60,000 nt of DNA from Owenia fusiformis. Taxonomy: Eukaryota > Annelida > Polychaeta > Sabellida > Oweniidae. This document shows, piece after piece, positions 23,157-34,800 of the stretch; positions within the stretch are counted from its first letter, which is position 1; each line of letters opens with the position of its first letter. Below the pieces are notes generated by a model. It saw only the letters and a list, made by a program, of their open reading frames with translations. It was not told where the DNA came from and did not search any database. Where the stretch lies: contig CAIIXF020000003.1 in NCBI GenBank assembly GCA_903813345.2, positions 18,864,931 to 18,924,930 on the forward strand, given 5' to 3'. Made by a program: the position numbers and the translations under genes.

Positions 23157-23405
23157 ATTAATGAATTTCATAGATCTAGAGGCCCTTCAGGAGTGGAAAA
23201 TCTTAAATTATCAGAGATTAATGTTTCCAAACTGTTTTGAAACAAACTAACGTCTTGTTTTCAAACTACACCTTGCTCCTTTCTGTCGCATTTAATAAAA
23301 CAAAAATAGTATATCACGGAGGGATACGAACCGCTCACCTGGGACTGGGTTATTCACTAGCGCCATAGGCGTTCACCTATTCTGGATACAACTGACGAGT
23401 AGTAT
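23150..23405 (-). mobile_element. tRNA-derived SINE-like repeat, copy 2
   Basis: Reverse complement of 16,390-16,640, with the B-box-like GGTTCGTATCC (minus strand) and the GGCGCTAGTGAATAACCCAG block. A fragment of the same family (TGGATACAACTGACGAGTTG) is at about 22,358. Confidence 0.6.
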
Positions 23406-24099
23406 TTAAAGGAATCCAACACCTTACAAAACTGCTTAACTGAGAGGAATAAAGGAAAATGCTTGCCGGATTCTGAATCTCTGTATTTTTTAATGATTTT
23501 TCACCGTCTTAGAATTTCAATTTTTTCCTTTGAAAAAATGAGATTTGCATTCAATTGTTTTCCAATTTACTCAAGGGGCGAGGAGGGAAATTCTCAATAA
23601 ATGGAGTATAGTTGGTTTGGCAGCATTTTCAGTTAGGGGAGAGTCTTGGATGAAATTTCCACCTAGGTGATAGCTTCACAGAGTGGTAGGAAGTTCTTTC
23701 TTTGAAGAGTTAGCCCCCTACCCCACAAAAACACCCCACCCCGGGGAAAAAAAATTGTTCACACTAAATAACCTTAGATATTTTGATGTTTGTAAGTGAC
23801 ATACAAAGATATCATATATATGAATCATTTGCAGTATAATTGATGCTGATTACTCCTAAACAAATTGAATATTAGTACAAAGTGTGTACCCCAGGGGGCA
23901 AATTCGTGACCCATTTCCTTACTATTTTGATCCTAACTTTTCAACTAGACACTGTAAGAGGTTGAAAAAATTCGTGTGAAGTGCCCAATAGCAGGGTTAG
24001 TAAACCTGAAAGATGCAAAGCCATGGAAGAGGTAGAAGCTGAGAAACAAATTGTTGATTTTTCGAAAAATTTAACATTTTTGACAGCTGGATTTTGTGT

Positions 24100-24790
24100 A
24101 TGACTATAGCTGACCCCTATAGTTCCTGGACCCATCCCTCTATGATGATATATATGGTTTTATAGTGTGGAACTAAGATGTAAAACATAATTAAGATGGG
24201 TTTTAAGGAGGTTTAAGGTTTTAAACAAGTCCAAAATTTGAAAAATTGTAAATATAAGGTTTCAAATTTACGAATTCCAGGTAAAGCCATGGCAGACCCC
24301 TATAGTTTCTAGATCCATCCCTCTATGGTGATAGTTATGGTATTGCTGTATGGAACTAATATGTAAAACACAATTTAGATGGGTTTTAAGGAAGTTTAAG
24401 GTTTTAAACAAGTTCAAAATTGTAAATTTAAGGTTTCAAATTTACGAATTTCAGGTATAGCCATGGCTGACCCTTATGGTTTTTACATCCATACCTCTAT
24501 GATTAAATATACAGTTTTAGGGTGTGGGACTAAGATTTAACATATCCAAAATGAAGAATTGTAAATATAAGTTTTCAAATTTATGAATTTCAGGTATAGC
24601 CAAAGATGACCCTCATGGTTTTTTTTACATCTTTACCTCAGTGATGAGATATATATTTTTAGAGTATTTAACTAAAATGTAAAAGATGCATAATATGAGT
24701 TTGAAGGAAGTTCAAGGTTTTAAACAAGTGCAAAATTTGAAAAATTGATCTCGAAAATTTGTCTCAAATTCACGTTATTCAGGTACTGCC
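24100..24790. repeat. About 180-bp iterons in the left arm (mirrored at 28,325-29,040)
   Basis: Each unit contains 'GACCCCTATAG-TTCTAGA-CCATCCCTCTATG', then GGGTTTTAAGGAAGTTTAAG and AAGGTTTCAAATTTACGAAT. Starts are near 24,110, 24,290, 24,467 and 24,606; the last is shortened. The outermost units agree best with each other and the inner ones are diverged. Confidence 0.8.
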
Positions 24791-26270
24791 TTGAATGAGC
24801 CCTGATAATCGAAGGTTATGAGCATAATAGTAACAACTGTGATATCATAGCTTAGAGACCAGGTGTAGAATATATACCTGTTGCAGCAGTTAGTCTGCTG
24901 CATATAGATGGAGTGAAAAGTCATGAACTACAGTAAAATCTTTCTAATCTGAATGCTACTAGATATAGTATTTGGACCAGCTAAAAGCGTTCAAATTAGA
25001 AGTGTTGGAATTTTGAAGTTTTTACATCTGCAATATTCTGGATTTAGAAGAAATATGAATGCATTCTCAATGAAAAATATTAATAAATATTAATAATATT
25101 TATACTGATCACCCAAAAAGCTTAATAGCATTCCAAAATCCAATTCAAAAGTTTTGACATCATAACAATTCAGTGTTAAACTGACAATATTTGAGCAATT
25201 TTGTAAGAAATATGTGATATTTGGTAAAAAAAAGTTCAAGTTAAACAGGTTGATTTTTCATATATGAGTGTTCACTGTTCAAATTAAGAGGTGTTCAGAT
25301 TTCAATTTTTAAACACAGGAGTCAATGGGAGGAAGAAAAAATTGAACTGGGGAAAAGTGTTCAGATTGGTTGGTTTTCAGATAAGTCAGGTGTTGGGATG
25401 ATTGGTAGGTGTTCACAATAGTCAGATGTTGGGATATACAGGTTTCACTGCTGATATATCATTTATACAAGATGATGAACTAGAACTACTGTACTAGGTG
25501 CCTTTGATAATTTTTACCACAATGTTATACTATGTCAGGAAAAGAAAGCATCCATGACACTGTGCTTGTACAACTTGAAAATCAACAACACTTTAACATT
25601 TGATAAAGGTGTCTTCCAAATGAGTAATCCACATAAATTCAAAAACAAGCACTTGGCATGCTATTCCCTATGATCATTAGTTTCATTAGTTTCTCTAGAA
25701 TCTAAAATTGACCTTGGGTTTATGAGAGAAGTAAATTGGAATGCAGTTATATGAAATATCGAATTGGCTGGAATTGGACACACCTTGCCTAGAAATGTGT
25801 GAGTAAACTATGATCTTATATGGATACAAACAGTTCGTTTGACAATGATCATCTATCTATCTTATCCTGTAAAATCAGAACTTAAAAAGGGATTTGAAAT
25901 GGAGATCGATGAAACCATACCACAAATTCATAAAACTTTTGTGATTGATGCAATGGCTATGACAAAGGGAAAATGAAGATTAACTTATATGTTGAAATTT
26001 GGAGAGTTTTGGAAAGCTATATTTGACTACTCCATCAAATCTAGTTAAGGAGCCCAAAGAATAGATTTCATATTAGACTCCTAGCTAGTTGTCTCCATCA
26101 GTAGAGGATTCTGAAAGAATGCGAAGAATGGATGCTTCCCCTATTGAACTTTAATCCATAGAAGAAATTACACCATTACCTAAAAATATGAATACCTTTG
26201 TCCAAGTAATATAAGACAAATTTTCAAAGATTACAAAGAAATTCAACTAGATGATGGCAACTCCGCGGAG
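24791..26270. other. Loop region of the 6-kb element
   Basis: AT-rich; I see no exon, RNA gene or bounded repeat. Confidence 0.35.
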
Positions 26271-26329
26271 TAGCAAATCCCAACGAACAAAATATCAATT
26301 ACCGAATTCCAATCAATTATACTCATTAC

Positions 26330-26830
26330 TTTGGTTAAAATTGAAAAATTTAGATTTTAGAATTGCGAATTCCTGCAAAGCAGCCATTTTGAATTTTCTG
26401 AGGTACAAATCTGAAAAATAATACCATAATTGTGATCTACTCCAAAATTCCTTCAATTTGAGTATTATATAGCCATACGTTGAAGGGATCGAAAAATTAT
26501 TGCGAAATCGTACATTAGATGGCCATTTTGAATTTTACGAGGCTCGAATCAGAAAAAAGATACAATATTTGCAATCCACTCTTAATTGCCTTTGATTTGA
26601 GTATAATAAAGCTATACTTCAGAAAGATTTTAAAAATTAGCGAAAATTTCTGTTTTCCTGACCCCCATACACGGCCCCTGGGGGTCAGGATGAAAAACAC
26701 TGAATATATGTGGAATAGATAGATGTTGCGAATATACTACCAAAATTTCAAACAATAATATTAATTACTTTGGTTTAGAATGAAAAATTTATGATTTTTG
26801 CGAAAAAGTCCCGCCATTTTTAAAGCGGCG
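26330..26830. repeat. Diverged tandem repeat, unit about 130-200 bp
   Basis: 'ATTACTTTGGTT-AAA-TGAAAAATTT' and 'GCCATTTTGAATTTT..GAGG' blocks recur two to three times (about 26,330, 26,520 and 26,750). Short ORFs on both strands fall in it and are incidental. Confidence 0.5.
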
Positions 26831-27639
26831 GCCATCTTGAAAAAAATGACACTGATATTATAATTTTATGACTATCATTTCAATAAATGAAAAAAATTGT
26901 TCAACTATGCTAGAAAATGTCATCTGCAAAGTCACTATGTAAAGATTTTCTACAATGTCTGTTTGTTTGAAACATATTGATCATATCACCATAAATACTT
27001 TTTTGATCTACATAAAGATTTTAATGTGACAAGACCCTCTTACCCTAGAGTTCCTTATATCATTGCACTAACGGAAGTTTCTAGGCCCAGGTGGGAATAA
27101 GATCCTTATAATCCTTATTTTACCAAATAATTACTGTTGCCAGATGACAAATTGTTTTATTGGGAGTGTAGTGATTATAATTTGATAATTCATAACAACA
27201 TTTTGTATTAGGAGATGATCATTGCTTAATTACAGAAGGGGCATAACAAAATATAGAGAAAACATGTTTCTTTTAATTAACCATGTCTTTATGTATTTTG
27301 ATAACGCAGAACCTTACATCGAACATGTTGATGTGAAAAAGTAAAAATGCTATATCACATAATAAATATCATGAAATAATAATTAATTAGTTATAATCCA
27401 TTTAATCAATCAATTACTACACTGTATACGATATCCGTAGGAGCAGTTACACTTACTGGGGGATTTATTAACCTCTCACCCCCTTAGGAACTCAAGGGTT
27501 AAGTCCTCAACTCTAATGATTTTTCTTTTAACAATACATGTAACATGGATCAAACCTGACCACAATATTTTCAACATCTAATTTCTAAGCTAAGTCATAC
27601 ATTCAAAAAGAGGGACATCCAGGGCTATACCTGAAATCG

Positions 27640-28326
27640 TAAAGGAGGACTGAAAGTATCGCAACAGATTTCAGCAATCATATGTTGGATTTTGGCTATT
27701 TTCTGAGGATTTGAGGAGGTAAATATGTTAGGCCAATGCATTTCCTCCAGGAAAAGCACCCATAGAGATGATAAAATAATTTATATTTTGAGACAGGGAA
27801 GGTGCAAACAACCCACCCACATGCATAAATATATATGTGTATATGTATAAATATATGTGTTTTTACATACAGTTAACCCCTTTAAATGAAAAATACATTC
27901 CATCAGGGATTTTAAAGATATCAAATATGGGTGACCAAAATTAAGCTGAAAGCAATGGATCACATGAGTTTTCCCTATGGGAAAATAACAGGAAAATATT
28001 GTTTTCCGCTTTATCTAAAAGAAATTTATCCTTTTAATGGTTAACTATGTCTCAAAACGCAACATATTGATGCAACAAAAATTGAAAAACCAGGGGTGAA
28101 CGGGGTTGAAAATCAGGACGACATTTCCCAAAAAACATGTGGGTGGGTTGTTTTCACCTTCGCTTTCTCAAATTCCAAACTATTTTATCATCTCTAAGAG
28201 TTCTTTTCTCGTAGGTAATGCAATGGCCTATCATATGCACCTGCTTAAATCCTCAGAAAACAGACAAAATCCAACATATGACTGTCTGGAACTGTCTGTT
28301 GCGATACTTTCCGTGCTCCTTTGAGA
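27640..28326. repeat. Long imperfect palindrome, centre near 27,985
   Basis: GAAAGTATCGCAACAGA...CATATGTTGGATTTTG in the left arm pairs with the right arm near 28,275-28,310. Further in, 'CAACCCACCCACATG' pairs with CATGTGGGTGGGTTG at 28,135. The inner part has an expanded (ATATATGTGT)-type microsatellite near 27,830. It directly abuts the inner edge of the right arm of the 6-kb element. Confidence 0.75.
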
Positions 28327-29568
28327 CCTGATATTTCTCAATTTTTCAAATATTGCACTTGTTAAAATTCTTAAACTTCCTTAAAATTCATCTTCGGTAT
28401 GTTTTACATCTTAGTTTCACACTCTAAAAGTATATGTTTCATCATAGAAGTATTGATGAAAAAGCCATAAGGGTCATCCATGGCTATACCTAAAATTCGT
28501 AAATTTGAAACCTTATATTCACAATTTTTCAAATTTTGGACTTGTTTTAAATCATTAACTTCCTTAAAACACATCTAAATTATGTTTTACATCTTTAGTT
28601 CCATACTACAAAACCATAAATATCATCAAAGAGGGATGGATCTAGAAACTATAGGGGTCAGCCATGGCTATAGCTGGAATTCGTAAATTTGAAACCTTAC
28701 ATTTACAATTTTTCGAATTTTGGACTTGTTTAAAACCTATAACTTCCTTAAAACCCATCTAATTTATGTTTTACATCTTAGTTTCACACTATGAAAGCAT
28801 AAATATCATCAAAGATGGATGGATCTAGAAACTATAGGGGTCAGCCATGGCTATACCTGGAATTCGTAAATTTGAAACCTTATATTTACAATTTTTCAAA
28901 TTTTGGACTTGTTTAAAACCTTTAACTTCCTTAAAACCCATCTAAATTATGTTTTACATCTTAGTTCCACACTATAAAACCATAAATATCATCATAGAGG
29001 GATGGATCTAGAAACTATAGGGGTCAGCTATAGTCATACACAAAATCCAGTTGTCAAAAATGTCAAATTTTTCGAAAAATCAACAATTTTTTTCTCAGCT
29101 CCTACTTCTTCCATGGCTTTGCATCTTTCAGGGTTACTAACCCTGCTATTGGGCACTTCACATGAATTTTTTCAACCTCTTACAGTGTCTAATTGAAAAG
29201 TTAGAATCAAAACAGTAAGAAAATGAGTCACGAATTTGCCCCCTGGGGTACACACTTTGTACTGATATTCAAATTCTTTAGGAGTAATCAGCATCAATAA
29301 TACTGCAAATTATTCATATATATAATATCTATGTATGTCACTTAAAAACATCAAAATATCTAAGGTTATTTAGTGTGAACAATTTTTTCCCCAGGGTGGG
29401 GTGTTTTTGGGGGATGGGGGGCTAACTCCTCAAAAAAAAGAACTTCCTACCACTCTGCGAAGCTATCACCTAGGTGGAAATTTCATCCAAGACTCTCCTC
29501 TAACTGAAAATACTGCCAAACCAACTATACACCATTTATTGAGAATTTTCCTCCTTGCCCCTTGAGTA

Positions 29569-30556
29569 ATTAGAAAAATGAGTAAACATGAATAGCTCGA
29601 AATCTAACGGTGAGATTTTGTTTTAAAAAATCATGGATATCAAGGCTAAATATAGCTATACAATAAACATAAAAAAAGCAATGCTTGGAGTCTTCATATT
29701 CACACAAAAAATTAATTAGTAAATGAGGTTTGATATTTGTGAGAATAAGTTGTACAAGGTGCAATGCTCTACAAACACCAGACTACAGGGTGGATTAGGA
29801 TCAATGACACACATAAAAATTAATTTAAAAATATTTCATTTTTGTTATAAAGATGACCCATAGCTTTACTATTGACTTGCCACAGTCAACGTTGAGCGAG
29901 CACATTGGGCAACATCAGAAAAACCCAAAATACAGAATAATATTCTATGATGTTAATATGGTGTGTATATGTAAGCCACATCTAATACAATTTTAAAGTA
30001 ATATTTCATTTTGCTGAGGGATATTAATCTTTTTATTCCATTATAACAGTTTTCCAGGGGATTAACAGTAAAATATAAAAGCTATTGAAAATCCCATTTC
30101 AGATCCCATATCAGAAAAATCACTTATTGAATCCTGTATCTGATTCCATATCAGCCAAAAATCTGAGCTAGATTTGCATCACCACAAAAATACATTTTTG
30201 TTGCGGACAATACTACATCACGCAATCTTTTTTTATAAAGATATTTGGAGAGATTGCATGGTGCAGAGTCATCTGTAACGAAGAATCCTCATTGCATCAA
30301 AATTCTACAAGTAATATCTGAAATGATAATGCAAAAATGGTGCTGATACAAAAGTAAAATGGGAGAATGAGTATGGAAGTTTCAGAGAAACAAATCATAA
30401 ATTGGTCATTGTCTTTGTCTTTCCAAATCTTCAACAGAGTCACAAATTCATGGAAATAGATAAAACTAGAAACAAGATGACAACCATAAAAGCAGACAAA
30501 AATTAAAGACAATATCCATGAAAGAATAAGACTGCTTGTTCCCTCATTGCTTGAAA
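29569..30556. other. Non-coding stretch downstream of the transposase gene
   Basis: No domain-bearing ORF. It should include the 3' UTR of the minus-strand gene ending at 30,557, but no clear AATAAA (TTTATT on the plus strand) could be assigned with confidence. Confidence 0.35.
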
Positions 30557-31855
30557 CTATTTTAGCTGGAAAGATTTAACGAAATTTGCTATTTTCGCAA
30601 CTACTGCTTTTCGATTGGTGCCTCTGGCACTTCCATACTCATCCTTTTCACCTAAAAGTAACTCAAGTCCTTTTTCACCTCGTCTTTTAAACGCCAATTC
30701 AAGATGGTCAGAATTGAGACCAGACGAAGCAATTTTTGTTGCAACAGTTTTAGTAATGACACTGCCTGAGATAAGTGGCAAAAGAGAATTGAGGTTCTTT
30801 TGTTCTTCTGACTTGCGTGTCAATTTCAGATATACATCATGTAGAGAAAAACTGCACCCCATTAGAATTGATTTATTGATAGAACTTTGCTCGACCATAT
30901 CTCGCAATGCCTCACAGTCATCTTTTGCATTGTGTGCATTGAATGAGGCCTTCATAATATACTCGTATAAAGTACCCTGACTGTATCTATGGACCTTTCC
31001 TTTATATGCCTCCTTCATTGGGCCTAATGTATCTGAAAATCCTACAACACTATTTTCGAATCGTTTGAGGAGCTTGTTCTCAGATACATGATATGCTAGT
31101 CTCGGGGCATCAAAGACTTTTGCGTTATGCCCCACAAGAAGGACAGGCGCAAGAGGTTCCAACCATTCGATGAGCCTAGTAAGGCCTTCTTTTATTAAGA
31201 CACTTTGCACAACATTTCCCTTATACAAGAGATCTCCTTTGTCGTTTCCTGTGAGAAGGGTGATTTCACTTGCTTTCTGATCTAAAGGTAGGAGTGGTGT
31301 GATGTATTGATTAAAGGATGCCGATTTTGTACAACATGCTATTTGAAGAATTTCTGCATTGGAGTAGAGGGAGGCCATTTCTAGATCAAAATAGACTATT
31401 GTAGCACTTGTGTGCTCAAGAGGACTGTAAAGAGGAAGAGGAATAGGTGGAGGAATTTGGAGTATATCTTCAGGCATGACAGTCATAGTATCTATTTGAG
31501 GACAATAAGTTTTACCCTCTCGTAACTCTGCCGTGCTATTTTTTGAAGTAGAAAGACGCTTGAATGACAACCTTTTTCGTTTTGCTTCAATCGTGGTACG
31601 TTTGAACTGGGAGCATTTTCTTTTCAAATCTCTCTTTTGTTCTACTTCTTGATAGTGTTTCCCTGGTGACAAGTTACATGAGGTAAAGACATCTTTAAGG
31701 TAGTCACCACCAATGTTCTTTTGAGAAACTGCACAATTAACTCTCATATCAAGAGCATTTGAAGAACCGTAGTGTTTGTTTTTTGGAGCCTTTGAAGCAA
31801 CCATTGAAAAGAAGCTTTCACATTGCATGAGTGGCAAGATTTTCAAACACTTCAT
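30557..31855 (-). CDS. Exon 4, second frame: end of transposase core plus DEDDh exonuclease
   Basis: A 432-residue frame, +1 relative to the first. Residues 11-30 (QCESFFSMVASKAPKNKHYG) carry the probable third catalytic acid. The KRKCSQFKR-to-KRKRLSFKR region (about 78-100) looks like a nuclear localisation signal. The exonuclease spans about 150-330: YFDLEM (D157, E159), GHNAKVFDAPRL (D249) and AHNAKDDCEAL (H308, D313), a full DEDDh set. The roughly 100 residues after it (S-L-H-D-V-Y-L-K-L ... L-L-P-L-I) recall the exonuclease-like C-terminus of vertebrate PML isoform I; this resemblance is from memory and is moderate. The initial ATG is probably not a real start. Confidence 0.8.
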   Translation of the reverse strand: MKCLKILPLMQCESFFSMVASKAPKNKHYGSSNALDMRVNCAVSQKNIGGDYLKDVFTSCNLSPGKHYQEVEQKRDLKRKCSQFKRTTIEAKRKRLSFKRLSTSKNSTAELREGKTYCPQIDTMTVMPEDILQIPPPIPLPLYSPLEHTSATIVYFDLEMASLYSNAEILQIACCTKSASFNQYITPLLPLDQKASEITLLTGNDKGDLLYKGNVVQSVLIKEGLTRLIEWLEPLAPVLLVGHNAKVFDAPRLAYHVSENKLLKRFENSVVGFSDTLGPMKEAYKGKVHRYSQGTLYEYIMKASFNAHNAKDDCEALRDMVEQSSINKSILMGCSFSLHDVYLKLTRKSEEQKNLNSLLPLISGSVITKTVATKIASSGLNSDHLELAFKRRGEKGLELLLGEKDEYGSARGTNRKAVVAKIANFVKSFQLK

Positions 31856-34800
31856 GTAGAGCTGCTTTCAATAATTGATTGGTGAGGTCAGCACCACCTG
31901 GTAAATTGCTGTGTCTGTAATTGGCATTATCTTTAGCTTTACACCAGGAGGGGCAACGTGTGTGCTCCCCAAAGGCATGCGGTACAATTACTCTGAGGTT
32001 GAGTTTGAGTGTATCACTGTTACCCTTACATTGTTCTACTGCGATTGTAAAATTGGATGTAAAGTATTTAACATGTTCTCTCTTAAAATCTTTGTTATAT
32101 TTTGACTGTATTTTGAACAGTTTGTTAGTTAAATTTTTCTTAGTATGCCAAATGTCACTGTTCTTTGTAATATCATGGGAGACTGAATTTCTGACGCGTG
32201 CTATCGTTGTTGCATCGTCATCCATTGTCAATGAACTAATATGGACATTATCTTTTGTTTCCAAATTCTTAAAAATTGCTACCGCTGCTTCGGGTTCCAT
32301 GCCCTTTGAACTTCCATGATAATTGGTATTACATGCGTGCCTAGGTACATTGTTTTTCTTTACTATGTGGTGGATACATGTGGCACAATCCTTTTTTTGT
32401 ACACTGTTACCTATTATTTTTTGGGTTTTTTCCCCCATTACAACTCCAACCCCAGATTTACTGTTATATGCCCGGCCAGCTCCTCTCTTCTGCCACCCCA
32501 TATCATATTTGGTTGTTATTTTCACTAGATTAGCTTTATTTGGAGAGTCTTTGGTATCATTTGCAGTTTTGATAGAGGGTTCTTTTGACTCATCTTTTGT
32601 TTCATTGGAAGGTGTGTTTGTATGATTTTCATCCTCTTGGTCTGGGTTGGTCATTACTGGGTTCTCACTGAAATATATTGATAAAGTTGGGCTCGGTAAA
32701 AAGGTAATTACATGTAATCTCATAAGTTCTCATAATGCATTTTCCATCATTTTACTAGTTTTAACCCAATTTTTGGAAACTTAAATGCAACAATTTGGAT
32801 CCAATTTGCAATTTAACATTGATATCTTCAAGGAATGGTTGATATTATGGCAATCAGTTGACAGGCAACACAGAGCAGTTACTTTGTTCATGTATTTTTC
32901 CAGTTTTCATTTCTGGTTGTTTGTCTTTCGGACTTTGGGAAACACACCTTGGCAGAGTGAATACATGTTCATCTTTCAATGATTCTATCAAGGTGTATTT
33001 CCCGAAGCACAATTCAGTCTTACACTGCACAAAAAACACCAATCCTGTTGAATAAGTTCGGGGAATGCTATTTATTTACCAACACAGGATTTTTTTGCAA
33101 TGAAGTCAAATTCATGGTTACTGACGAAACTAGGATATGGTTGTACCTTATGTTTCCAGTTTTCATTTCTGCCTGCAGTGCAGATTCACAGCTCTTGACG
33201 GCTACATTTTTTATTGGACTTGAAATTTCTTCTGATCGGTGTGCAAAAGTAGTTCTTGACATGAAGGGTATTTCCATTGCACTCATGAGTTTTTCAGCTT
33301 GTTCGAATGCTAAGCCAGTGTGGCAAATTGCTGGAATTGTTTCAAAAGATTCAATTATGTAAGGCTTGCTGCATGTTTAAATATAATATTATTATTCTAT
33401 AAAACGCTCATGAAACTGTATCAAAATAAATTGTTATCTACTGTATTCCCAGTCTAAATTGTCTGTCGATATTTTTGCAATAATTTTTCAATCGTTGGGA
33501 GTGGAACAAAATGTACACATTGTAATTATTTTATGATCCGAGTCCTTACTTATTATGTTCACATTGGGTTAAAGTAGTTAGGCCTAATAAACCAGAAATA
33601 AGGTATTTTAACCCTTTCCCGACGTGAATATAAGAGGAAAATGTTGTCCCCAGTGACGGATAAGTAAGAGTGTTTTTTAGGGGAAAACTGCAAAATAGCT
33701 ATGCCCTGGGACCTATACCTTGGATTTCATCACTGATATACAACTTGTCAAAATTTGGTGTAAAAATACTGAATAGAATTTGAGATATTGTCATTTTATT
33801 GATGTATATAAATAAAATAATGGTGCCAAAAGGAGCCTATCGTCCTGAAAGGTATTACATTATAGGGCTCCATATGGAGCCTATCGTCGTGAAAGGGTTA
33901 AAGGAAAATTTTGATAGGATTATGACTGTCAGAGTATTGTTTCTCTGACGTCACAGTTCATTCCAGCACTTTTAAAGCCTCCATTTCTGTGAAAAATGAA
34001 AAATAAACTCTCTGGACTAATGGATCTTTTTTTGTATTTATCAAAAAGATGTGGACTGAATCAACAAAAGGTTAGTGGAATAAGTTAGGTTCTTGATCAA
34101 ACATCATGTTAGGTGAGATTTTCAATCACGATGTGCCAACAAGGGCTTACAAGAGCAAATAAGAAAATCCAGTGAAAACTCACTGAAAAAATACAAATGC
34201 CCGGAGTTAGGTTCCATAATCCAGAAAAATGCATGTTGATTTTGGAAGGTATAAATAGTACCATGGGTACTGGGCTCACATGGTGTTGCTCAAAAGTGAA
34301 TGATGGCTAAAATGGCAGAAAATAAAAAACTGATGTAATTTTTTGCCGATTTTTTGTATCAAAATTATTTCATACAACTCCTCTTTACAGTGACATGGCT
34401 TTTTACAATGCTGGACAGCTGAAATTGTTTATAAAGCTAGCAAATGGTCCAAAAGTGAATTTTGTGAGACAAAAATGGTGGCCATTTTGAAAATAGGCGA
34501 GCTTTTGAATCAGGAGTCAGAGGGAGGTTTTCTATATTTAAGTTGAACAAAAATTACTTAAAATGGGAATCCTATTGACAGAAGTTTTAAAACGTGCCAC
34601 TATTCTGGACTGACTGAGAGACAGATGGACAAATCAATGTTAACTAAAATGGCTGAAAATAAAAAAAACGGATATCATTTCTTGCAGATTTTTTTGTAAC
34701 AAAATTATTTCATACAACTACTCTTTACAGTGACATGGCTTTTTACAATGCAGGACACCTGAAATTATTTATAAAGCTAGCAAATGGTCCAAAAGTAAAT

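Larger units (their letters stand above)
23568..29568. mobile_element. 6.0-kb non-autonomous element with about 1.2-kb inverted repeats
   Basis: Ends TACTCAAGGGGCGAGGAGGG and, inverted, TACTCAAGGGGCAAGGAGGA, with ATT immediately outside both ends (3-bp duplication). The arms are 23,568-about 24,775 and about 28,325-29,568. Each contains a unique outer part and then three to four units of about 180 bp. Mirror ORFs of 64 residues (23,941-24,135 and 29,002-29,196) come from the arms. No coding sequence was recognised in the loop. It lies wholly inside the 25-kb element. Confidence 0.85.

Noticed and set aside
23941-29196. Paired 64-residue ORFs (GVSYSHTQNP...) as a conserved gene
   Set aside because: They are mirror copies within the two arms of the 6-kb element, without start, splice or domain support.
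32854-33042. 62-residue minus-strand ORF sharing 'EMKTGK' with exon 3
   Set aside because: No donor in the right place. Splicing exon 3 directly to the acceptor at 32,668 is in frame and continues the domain.
33331-33368. Longer exon 3 starting at acceptor ATGCAG near 33,369
   Set aside because: It would need two leftover bases from exon 2, which leaves one; the acceptor at 33,331 is phase-compatible and gives the expected residues.
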